Shown: piece by piece, positions 51,909-59,493 of the stretch
Layout: each line of letters begins with the position of its first letter
Position numbering within the stretch: the first letter of the stretch is position 1
Source of the DNA: Faecalicatena orotica
GTDB taxonomy: Bacteria > Bacillota > Clostridia > Lachnospirales > Lachnospiraceae
NCBI RefSeq assembly: GCF_003149245.1
Contig: NZ_QGDL01000001.1
Span: 771,089-835,088 of the forward strand
Reading direction: 5' to 3'
DNA length: 64,000 nucleotides
Position numbers and translations under genes: made by a program
Notes under the pieces: generated by a model
Databases searched by the model: none
Seen by the model: only the letters and a program-made list of their open reading frames with translations
Told to the model about the DNA's origin: nothing

Positions 51909-53618
51909 TTAGAATCTTGTCTCCCATCTTCCACAGAATACATTTTCATTGTACCGTCCCTTAAACTCGCTTCTGCCCATCATCTTCTCCAGTGTTGCCG
52001 CGAAGCTCTCGTGATGGTCCATATAAGAATTGATGTAACATCTTGCCATCGGCACATCAATCAGGTTGTTTGTATTGCTTAAGGATACCACGAATGTCGG
52101 GAGTTCTGACATATACCACGGCTGTTTTGCAGGCTCATCCCATTTCACGCGCATAGTATTGTACTGAGCGAATCCCTGTACATTGAGAATCAGGAGTACA
52201 CAGTCATAATTCTTTTTAAACTCCTCTATTTTACCTTTCTTTGCCGGGACCTCAGAGTCCACCTCGAATCCTGCTTCTTCAAGCTGGGAAACGATATCCG
52301 CAATGATGTTCTTATCATTGGACTCGAACTTCATACCCGCGATCACGGTAGCCTCCGAACCGATATACATCAGTTTTATTCTTTTATATTTTTCCGGTGT
52401 CATCGGCAGGTAGTGCAGACGGTCTTTCACCAGTGTCACATACTTGTCAGCGAATTCCTTTGACGCCCTGTGGTGTTCCTCACACCCGACCACTGAAAGG
52501 TTCTCCTTCGGTGCCGTCAGAGTGCCTTCCTTCTGAAGCGTGTGAAGGTTCAGTGCCGCTTTCACACCGAGGATCCTGTGAAGTGCATCATGCAGGCGTT
52601 CCTCCGTAATCGTTCCGTTTTTGTAGCCTTCCATCATGTAACCGAAATCTTCCTCCCTGTCATTGAAAAACAGGTACATGTCGCAGCCTGCCGCTATTGC
52701 CTGCGGAACCTGGCGGCTTCTTGGTATTGTCGCACCGAACATTCCGATCATGTGGGAAGCATCTGTTACAACAAGGCCGTTGAATCCCAGCTGCCCCTTT
52801 AAAAGACCGGTAATCAGTTCCGGTGCCAGTGTTGCCGGAAGGATATCCTCGTCCTTGATGCCGGGGCACAGCTTCTTAGAATATGCAGGAAGTGCAATAT
52901 GTCCAGCCATGATTGTCATGACTCCTTCCTCAATCAGTTCCCTGTAAACCTTACCGTATGTCTGGTCCCACTTCTCACAGTCGAACTCATTGATTCCCAT
53001 AATGAGGTGCTGGTCATTTTCCTCTGTTCCGTCTCCCGGGAAATGCTTCATACAGGTAGCCATATTCTGCGTCTTCATTCCCTTAAAAAATGACTTTGCA
53101 TAACGGATGACATCGTCCGGATTATCATTGAATGCCCGCAGCTGCACAATTGTATTTCTCCAGTTGTAGGTCAGGTCTACAATCGGTGCAAAGTTCCAGT
53201 TGCATCCTACCGCAGCTGCTTCCCGTGCGGATATTTCCGCCATCTTAAATACTGCTTCCTCTGAATCGATCGCTGCCATAGCCGCCCCGTTTGCAATCGG
53301 CGTCCCGCCCTGTGTTCCGCCATTTCCGCCAGCTTCACAATTCGATGCAATCAGAAGTGGGATTTTTGTCGTCCTCTGCAGGCAGTCTGCCATCTCCCAC
53401 AGTTCTTCCTTCGGCGCATTGTGGTAACGGATTGCCCCCGGATGGTAGGTATCCAGAATCTTTTTGATGTTCTCCGGTTTTCTTTCTTCCTCGTTTGATA
53501 CCATGTTGACAAAAAGCTGCCCGATTTTTTCCTCCGTGGTCATCCCCGCAATCGTGTTTTCCACCCACTGGATCTGTTCCTCGTTCAGATAATAAGGTTT
53601 TTCTTTTAAATTTACCAT
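51909..53618 (-). CDS. GH3 beta-N-acetylhexosaminidase-like (NagZ branch)
   Basis: A 569-residue intracellular glycoside hydrolase. The NagZ-type catalytic segment is KHFPGDGTEENDQHL near residue 190, with acidic nucleophile in VVTDASHMIGMFG near 285 and the start QIQWVENTIAGMTTEEKIGQLFVN of family 3. A C-terminal alpha/beta sandwich domain is present. It would remove terminal N-acetylglucosamine, e.g. from wall fragments, chitobiose or mucin glycans. No signal peptide, so substrate must be imported, presumably by the GPH symporter or the sugar ABC system nearby. Confidence 0.9.
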   Translation of the reverse strand: MVNLKEKPYYLNEEQIQWVENTIAGMTTEEKIGQLFVNMVSNEEERKPENIKKILDTYHPGAIRYHNAPKEELWEMADCLQRTTKIPLLIASNCEAGGNGGTQGGTPIANGAAMAAIDSEEAVFKMAEISAREAAAVGCNWNFAPIVDLTYNWRNTIVQLRAFNDNPDDVIRYAKSFFKGMKTQNMATCMKHFPGDGTEENDQHLIMGINEFDCEKWDQTYGKVYRELIEEGVMTIMAGHIALPAYSKKLCPGIKDEDILPATLAPELITGLLKGQLGFNGLVVTDASHMIGMFGATIPRSRQVPQAIAAGCDMYLFFNDREEDFGYMMEGYKNGTITEERLHDALHRILGVKAALNLHTLQKEGTLTAPKENLSVVGCEEHHRASKEFADKYVTLVKDRLHYLPMTPEKYKRIKLMYIGSEATVIAGMKFESNDKNIIADIVSQLEEAGFEVDSEVPAKKGKIEEFKKNYDCVLLILNVQGFAQYNTMRVKWDEPAKQPWYMSELPTFVVSLSNTNNLIDVPMARCYINSYMDHHESFAATLEKMMGRSEFKGRYNENVFCGRWETRF

Positions 53619-53693
53619 GTTGGTTCCTCCTGCTCTTTCAAGAATATTTTCTATCTGTTTCTTTCTTCTTAATTTGTTATAGCCTCGTCTTTG

Positions 53694-54539
53694 TTATGGC
53701 TTCGTCAGGTTATCCACAAACTGCTGGATCAGTCCCGCCTGATATTCACCCTGGAATGTATTGTTTTTCACCTTTTCCACCGCTGCCTCAAGCTGTTCCC
53801 AGCTTTCAGACTCATGGGATACGAGAATCGGATAATACAGGACACCGTTTGATTGTGCCGCATCCATGTCTCCTGGTGCATCTCCAGTCATCAGGACATG
53901 TTCCTTCGCATATCCATAAGTCAGCAGCCTTTCGATACAGCTTTTCTTGGACCCTGCATTCTGCGCCAGAAGCACATCCACATATGTGAGAAGTCCGAAT
54001 CTCGTCCATTCTTCCTTCACAGCCTCATAATTGGCCGAGGATACAATGGCTATATCACATGTCTCATGAAGCTTCCTGATGACATCCTGAACATGTTCAA
54101 ATGGCCTGATATCCTCTTTCGGCAGTTCCGTAATTGCCTTATTTACTTCCCGTGACCAGTTCAGTGCCTTTTTCATACAAATACTGCCCGTTTCGTCAAT
54201 CGCCTGTTCAAGCGCTGCATTAGACAGCTCATCGGAATCCTCCGTCCATTTTACAAATGTCTGTACATCTTCGATCTTTGCATATAGCCGGTCCGCTTCC
54301 TCAAGAGCCGCCGCAAGGCCCTTGAAACGGTTGATCCCTCTTGTCATAGAATAGAGGTTTACCTGATTCCAGCGCTTCAGGATTTCCTCCCTGTGGGCAT
54401 CCAGCCCCCATTCTGTTATCATACACGGCCCAAAACAGCGGATATGTTTGATATCCATGCTGTCTATGGCACATCCGTCCGAATCAATGCAGACAAGATA
54501 TTCTTTCTTTTTACTAAAATCTGAAAAGGGATTACTCAT
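53694..54539 (-). CDS. HAD-family hydrolase (phosphatase-like)
   Basis: A 281-residue HAD phosphatase. Motif I is CIDSDGCAIDSM with the two Asp, motif II is IVSSANYEAV, and the C-terminal motifs are KSC..RLLTYGYAKEHVLMTGDAPGDMDAA. A four-helix cap lies between. Similar HAD proteins hydrolyse sugar phosphates. It starts the minus-strand half of the second glycan cluster, divergent from the AraC regulator, and precedes the GH3 and GPH genes, so a phosphorylated amino sugar is a plausible substrate. Confidence 0.85.
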   Translation of the reverse strand: MSNPFSDFSKKKEYLVCIDSDGCAIDSMDIKHIRCFGPCMITEWGLDAHREEILKRWNQVNLYSMTRGINRFKGLAAALEEADRLYAKIEDVQTFVKWTEDSDELSNAALEQAIDETGSICMKKALNWSREVNKAITELPKEDIRPFEHVQDVIRKLHETCDIAIVSSANYEAVKEEWTRFGLLTYVDVLLAQNAGSKKSCIERLLTYGYAKEHVLMTGDAPGDMDAAQSNGVLYYPILVSHESESWEQLEAAVEKVKNNTFQGEYQAGLIQQFVDNLTKP

Positions 54540-54708
54540 TGTTCCATGTCCTCTCTTTCTCTTCTGATATAGTTAGCATACCCGTTTTTCCTCTATAAAA
54601 GAATAATAATATCCATTGTTTTTAGCACAATATTATGCTATTTTATAAATACAAACTATTTTGTCATATTTTGACGAATTATATATTTCCTTTGCGAGGT
54701 GGCAAACT

Positions 54709-55941
54709 ATGGAACATAAACAACTGGAACTATTTTGTCAGGCTGTCACTGCCTGTAATGTAGGCTGCTGTGTAATCTTTAAAGATAACTCGAATCTCTC
54801 CCAGACTGACAACGGACTGCGTCTTCGTCTATATGAGGACTATAATTACCAGACTCTTCAGGTTTTTCTGGAACAATACATAACACCCGGCAGGCTCGTC
54901 CGATATGAAGATGCTTTCGGGATGTTCCACATGCTCCTGCATATCCCTTCCCAGTATTTGTATGATTACGAATCTCCTCATTTTGTGATCGGCCCTTATC
55001 TTGAAAGCAGGCCGCCAGAGGAACAGGTACAGCAGGTTATGGAGCGGATGCACATCCCGGACCAGCTGTATCAGGACATCCGGCTCTTTTACGACTCCAC
55101 GCCGGTACTCCCCGATATGGAGAGTTTTGAGTCTCTCGTTCTAAACCTGTCACAGGGACTGTTTCACACGGAATATACAGTCTCGCACCTGCCAGACAAG
55201 AATGAACTTTATATGGAAAACTCCCCCATGATTTTAAAGCTGCGCGAGAGGCCGCAGATTTCTGTCAGTACAATTGAGGAGCGCTACGAGGTGGAGAACC
55301 AGATGCTGGCTGCCGTATCCGCAGGTGATGACAAGAGCGCCCATGAATTATACCAGAAATTCCAGACCTTCCAGCTTCGTCCCAGATCAGACAACGCCCT
55401 GCAGAATAAAAGGCATGGGGTCATTATCCTGAATACACTCTTTCGCAAGGCCGTGGAATCCGGAGGGGTGCCCCCGCTTTATATCGACGACCTTTCCGGG
55501 AAATTTGCCATCCTGATCAATGAAGCCCGGACAGAAAGGGCACTGGACCACCTTTCTACAGATATGGTACACAAATACTGCCTGATGGTGAAAAATCATT
55601 CTATGTCCGGCTACTCCAAGGTCGTGAAGGAAGTCATTTCCTATATCGACTTTCACTATGCAGAAGATTTAAGTCTCGCATTTTTCGCGGAGATGTTCAG
55701 TATGAGTAAAAACTACCTCTCCGGGCTCTTTAAAAAAGAAACCGGGACCACCCTGACTGATTATATTCATCAGGTACGTATACGAAGGGCGGTCACACTG
55801 ATTAATTCCTCTTCCCTGTCAATCACGACCGTTGCCGCTTCCTGCGGATACAACGATATCAATTATTTTATACGGATCTTCCGGCGTTCCCTCGGAATGT
55901 CGCCGAAGCAGTACCAGAAGTCCATCCTGCACCCGGAGTAG
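54709..55941 (+). CDS. AraC-family transcriptional regulator
   Basis: A 410-residue regulator with a long N-terminal region unlike the cupin type (residues 1-300), then a C-terminal AraC domain: EDLSLAFFAEMFSMSKNYLSGLFKKETGTTL and LSITTVAASCGYNDINYFIRIFRRSLGMSPKQYQ. ATG 54709 has GAGG upstream; a TTG start 16 codons earlier is possible but has no site. It is divergent from the HAD/GH3/GPH genes and followed by the sugar ABC importer, so it probably controls both halves. Ligand unknown. Confidence 0.92.
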   Translation: MEHKQLELFCQAVTACNVGCCVIFKDNSNLSQTDNGLRLRLYEDYNYQTLQVFLEQYITPGRLVRYEDAFGMFHMLLHIPSQYLYDYESPHFVIGPYLESRPPEEQVQQVMERMHIPDQLYQDIRLFYDSTPVLPDMESFESLVLNLSQGLFHTEYTVSHLPDKNELYMENSPMILKLRERPQISVSTIEERYEVENQMLAAVSAGDDKSAHELYQKFQTFQLRPRSDNALQNKRHGVIILNTLFRKAVESGGVPPLYIDDLSGKFAILINEARTERALDHLSTDMVHKYCLMVKNHSMSGYSKVVKEVISYIDFHYAEDLSLAFFAEMFSMSKNYLSGLFKKETGTTLTDYIHQVRIRRAVTLINSSSLSITTVAASCGYNDINYFIRIFRRSLGMSPKQYQKSILHPE

Positions 55942-56101
55942 ATGGGATTGTGTATATAGATAAAATCAATAAAAGCGTCTGATATATGTGAATAAATTAT
56001 CATGAAATCCATCCTGTGTCTTGAAACCGGATGCTGAATTGGATATACTGAAAGGACATGGATAAAAAATGTGTCGAATCCTGACACATAAGGAGGGCTT
56101 T

Positions 56102-57382
56102 ATGAAAAAGAAACTGTTAAGTGTGCTTCTGTGCACAGCCTTAATCGGAACGCTTGCGGCAGGATGCAGTTCGAAAAAGGGTGCAGAGGCATCACCAAAA
56201 GAAGATTCAAAAACTGAGGGAAAAGAAATCACGGTTATGGTCCCGGAATGGGCCGTGCCGAGTGATGACATGCTAGATGCATTCACAGAGGACAGCGGAA
56301 TCAACGTGGTTATGAATGTGGTCAGCTGGGATGATATCCGCGATAAGGTTGCAATCGCAGCTTCAGGCGGCACAGCCGCTGCTGATGTAATCGAGGTCGA
56401 CTGGTCATGGGTCGGTGAGATGAACAGCGCCGGATGGCTCGAAGAGATTGAGATGACCGACGAAGACAAGGCAGATATGCCAACACTTGAGACATTTTCC
56501 ATTGACGGGAAGGTACTGGCAGTGCCTTATGCCAATGACTACAGAATTGCCTACTATAACAAAGAACATTTCAAGGCGGCCGGAATCGAGAAGGCCCCCC
56601 AGACATGGGATGAAGTATATGATGCACTGAAGAAGATCAAAGATGCCGGAATCGTGGAGTATCCTTATACGATGCCGATGAATGCGGATGAATCCGCTAC
56701 AACCTCCATGATGTGGATGGCATTTTCCAGAAGCGGGCAGGTCTTCAATGATGACGGAACATTGAATAAAGATGCCGTCAGTGATGCCCTTGAATTTGAA
56801 AAGAAACTGGTCGACGAAGGATTCACAGACCCGGCCTCCAAGACTGCATCCGGCATGGATGCCTACCGCAAGCTTACGGCAGGTGAGGCAAGTTTTATGG
56901 TAGGGCCTACAAAGTTTGTCGGCATCAGCAACAACGAAGAGGAATGCAGCGTGGTAGGACAGATCGAAGCGATCCTCCTGCCGGGCAAAGACGGGACTTC
57001 CCCGCAGACGATGCCTCTTCCGGAAGCAGTCGGCATTACGAAGTTTTCCGAGAACAAGGATGCAGCTAAAGAATTCGTGAAATGGTATACTTCGGCAGAG
57101 ACACAGAAAGAGCTGTATCAGGCAAACAGTTCCATTCCTACAAGAAACGCTGTGCTCAGTGACCTGATCAATGACGGAACGATCCAGAATGCGGGAGCCA
57201 TGCTCGAAGAGGCAAAGCTGATTAAATCCCCGTTCCCGAACGGAATCCCGTCCTATTACTCTGAGATGAGCAATGCTATCTACAACAATGTTAACAAGAT
57301 GGTGCTCGGAGAGATTTCCGCACAGGAAGCGTTCGACGCGATGGATAAGAAGGTAACCGAATTAGCCGGCAATGAAGAATAA
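56102..57382 (+). CDS. sugar ABC transporter substrate-binding lipoprotein
   Basis: A 426-residue family 1 solute-binding protein: signal segment and lipobox LAAGCSS, then ITVMVPEWAVPSDDMLDAFTEDSGINVVMNVVSWDDIRDKVAIAASGG with the usual TWDEVYDALKKIKDAG and AFEEAKEFVKWYTS-type helices. ATG 56102 follows AAGGAGG by 6 bases; the frame opens 11 codons earlier without one. With the two permeases downstream it forms a maltose-type importer, missing its own ATPase gene, which is usual in this family because a shared MsmK-type ATPase is used. Ligand is probably the glycan fragment processed by the GH3 enzyme. Confidence 0.93.
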   Translation: MKKKLLSVLLCTALIGTLAAGCSSKKGAEASPKEDSKTEGKEITVMVPEWAVPSDDMLDAFTEDSGINVVMNVVSWDDIRDKVAIAASGGTAAADVIEVDWSWVGEMNSAGWLEEIEMTDEDKADMPTLETFSIDGKVLAVPYANDYRIAYYNKEHFKAAGIEKAPQTWDEVYDALKKIKDAGIVEYPYTMPMNADESATTSMMWMAFSRSGQVFNDDGTLNKDAVSDALEFEKKLVDEGFTDPASKTASGMDAYRKLTAGEASFMVGPTKFVGISNNEEECSVVGQIEAILLPGKDGTSPQTMPLPEAVGITKFSENKDAAKEFVKWYTSAETQKELYQANSSIPTRNAVLSDLINDGTIQNAGAMLEEAKLIKSPFPNGIPSYYSEMSNAIYNNVNKMVLGEISAQEAFDAMDKKVTELAGNEE

Positions 57383-57411
57383 CAAGGCAAAAGAAGCGGA
57401 GAATCGAATAC

Positions 57412-58287
57412 ATGAAGAGAAAAACCAAAGGAGCGCTGGGCATTGCGCTCCTTTTGCCGATTATTATTATCATGGCAGTACTTGTGTACTACCCGATCAT
57501 TAAGACATTTTCATACAGTATGCAGAAGATGAAGCTGACTGCCCCGCAGGATACCGGTTTTGTAGGCTGGGCGAATTATCAGGCCGTACTGAAATCTGAT
57601 TCGTTCTGGTACAGTCTTCAAAATACGCTCTTTTTACTCGTTGTGGTCGTTCTGATCACAACTGTTTTTGGTATCTGTGTAGCACTCATGCTGAATGTGG
57701 ATACGAAGATTTCCGGTGTCCTGATGGCCGCTGCCGTCCTTCCCTGGGCGCTGCCGCCTGTTGTGAATGGGATTATCTGGCGTTTTATCTTCTATCCGGG
57801 TTACGGTTTTATGAATAAGCTGCTAATTGGCATTGGCGTAATCGACAGCCCAATCGAATGGATGTCCCGCCGTTTCCTCCTGCTCTTTGTCGTGGCACTC
57901 GTCGTCGCATGGCGCAGTATCCCGTTTACGGCTATTGTATGTCTCGCGGGCCTGCGTGCCATCCCGCACGACCTCTATGAGGCCGCAAGGATCGACGGGG
58001 CAGGAAGGTGGTCCGCGTTCCGCCATATTACAGGACCGCTCATGGTCCCCTTTGTCGGGATCGGGATCACATCCGCATCCATCACGGCAATCAACATCTT
58101 CGATGAGATCGTGGCCCTTGCCGGATACAGCGACCTCGGAAAGAACCTTCTGATCGAGAGCTACCTCACCACGTTCTCGTTCCTCGATTTCGGAAAAGGC
58201 AGTGCCCTGACCTATATTATCATGCTGATCTCTGCAGTGCTCGGATTCTTCTATCTTAAGAACCTGACGAGGGAGGTGGAATACTAA
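57412..58287 (+). CDS. sugar ABC transporter permease, MalF-type
   Basis: A 291-residue membrane protein with six helices of the MalF family. The binding-protein-dependent transport motif is EAARIDGAGRWSAFRHITGPLM near residue 195, where it docks with the ATPase. LVYYPIIKTFSYSMQKMKL is the typical start. It starts 30 bases after the binding-protein stop and its stop overlaps the start of the second permease (TAATG). Confidence 0.94.
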   Translation: MKRKTKGALGIALLLPIIIIMAVLVYYPIIKTFSYSMQKMKLTAPQDTGFVGWANYQAVLKSDSFWYSLQNTLFLLVVVVLITTVFGICVALMLNVDTKISGVLMAAAVLPWALPPVVNGIIWRFIFYPGYGFMNKLLIGIGVIDSPIEWMSRRFLLLFVVALVVAWRSIPFTAIVCLAGLRAIPHDLYEAARIDGAGRWSAFRHITGPLMVPFVGIGITSASITAINIFDEIVALAGYSDLGKNLLIESYLTTFSFLDFGKGSALTYIIMLISAVLGFFYLKNLTREVEY

Positions 58288-59126
58288 TGAAAACAAAAAG
58301 CGGAAAAGTATTGTATGTCATCGTTGTGGCATTGTTTCTGGTATTCACAATTGGCCCCTTTGTCTGGGCTTTCTTAATCTCGGTGACGCCTGAATTTGAG
58401 ATGTTCAAGAACACAATGAAGATGCTGCCAAGCAAGGTGAACTGGGAGAATTATATCACCCTGTTCGCGACCTCCTCACGGCAGAGTAAGATTCTGTTTC
58501 AGGGAATGTCAAACTCCCTCAAGGCAGTCGGCATCACCCTCCTGATCGGCCTTCCGGTCGCCATGATGTCCGCCTACGCGCTTGCCAGACTGGAATTTAG
58601 GGGAAAGAAACTGATTAAAAATGCAGTCCTCATCACAATGGTAATCCCTGTATTTGCCACGGTTATCCCCCTTTACAGGATCTTTGTGTCCTACCATCTG
58701 CTGGATAAGATCTTCTGGCTCAGCCTCGTGTATGCAAGTTCCTTTTTGCCCATGAGTGTCTGGCTGATGCTTAATTACTTCAGCACAATACCCGTGGAAA
58801 TAGAAGAAGCCGCCCGTGTGGACGGCTGCGGCAGGATTCGGACCTTCTTCGAGATTCTGCTCCCAGTTGCCTACCCCGTCGTGATATCCAGTGCACTCAT
58901 CATGTTCCTGAGCGCCTGGAACCAGTTCCAGATTCCGCTGATCCTTGCCTCTTCTTTCCAGACGAAACCCGTGTCCATCGTCACCAGCGAGTTCATGGTG
59001 AAGGACTCCATACAATACGGGATCACGGCCGCAGCCGGGCTGCTCGCAATCGTACCACCTGCGGCCACGGCACTCATCCTCCGGAAATACCTCGTGTCCG
59101 GAATGACGCGGGGGACTGGGAAGTAA
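58287..59126 (+). CDS. sugar ABC transporter permease, MalG-type
   Basis: A 279-residue membrane protein with six helices of the MalG family: GPFVWAFLISVTPEFEMFKN at the start and the docking motif EEAARVDGCGRIRTFFEILLPVA near residue 175. The NQFQIPLILASSFQTKPVS stretch is typical. It overlaps the preceding permease by one base and ends the plus-strand operon. No ATPase gene follows; the large inverted repeat begins about 27 bases later. Confidence 0.94.
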   Translation: MKTKSGKVLYVIVVALFLVFTIGPFVWAFLISVTPEFEMFKNTMKMLPSKVNWENYITLFATSSRQSKILFQGMSNSLKAVGITLLIGLPVAMMSAYALARLEFRGKKLIKNAVLITMVIPVFATVIPLYRIFVSYHLLDKIFWLSLVYASSFLPMSVWLMLNYFSTIPVEIEEAARVDGCGRIRTFFEILLPVAYPVVISSALIMFLSAWNQFQIPLILASSFQTKPVSIVTSEFMVKDSIQYGITAAAGLLAIVPPAATALILRKYLVSGMTRGTGK

Positions 59127-59152
59127 ATTTACTTCTTATAGATATACCGGAC

Positions 59153-59405
59153 GCCTGCCGGGGAATGGAAATGTACCCGCATGGATACGGGTTTGCACGA
59201 TAAATGCCCCTAAATCAAAACGGAAACCGGCACGATGAACATCGCCGACAAACGCGAGAATGCTGATGCATTCTTGCTAAGTCGGCTGAACGGCAGGACT
59301 TGTAGTCCTGCCGTTCGTTCATGTACCGGTTTCTGTTTTGATGAAGGGGCATTAATGGTGCAAAGACGTATCCGTGCGGGTACATTTCCATTCCCCGGCA
59401 GGCTG
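59153..59405. repeat. 250-bp inverted-repeat element with internal hairpins
   Basis: An 80-base arm at about 59153-59233 (starting GCCTGCCGGGGAATGG) is repeated in inverse orientation at about 59324-59405 with roughly ten differences. The 90 bases between hold further perfect stems: GCCGAC/GTCGGC, AGAATGC/GCATTCT and GAACGGCAGGACT/AGTCCTGCCGTTC. No transposase and no clear target duplication. It could be a non-autonomous element, a structured RNA or a long double terminator for the convergent operons. Short ORFs inside it are symmetrical by-products. Confidence 0.75.
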
Positions 59406-59493
59406 GTTCATCCAATTGGAAGATGAAATTTCGTTCCCAGTTATTGCCCCGACGGAATTAAGCAAGTGCTTGCTAGTTGCTGATATAATACCT

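Noticed and set aside
55966-56502. 178-codon antisense ORF over the binding-protein gene
   Set aside because: Ser/Thr/Ile-rich composition typical of a shadow frame opposite a real gene; the plus-strand product has a clear lipobox and family motifs.
57823-58296. 157-codon antisense ORF over the MalF-type permease
   Set aside because: Polar shadow frame with no ribosome-binding site; the plus-strand permease has the docking motif.
59215-59415. ORFs in both orientations inside the 250-bp inverted repeat
   Set aside because: They arise from the symmetry of the repeat; both strands give similar short frames and neither has a ribosome-binding site.
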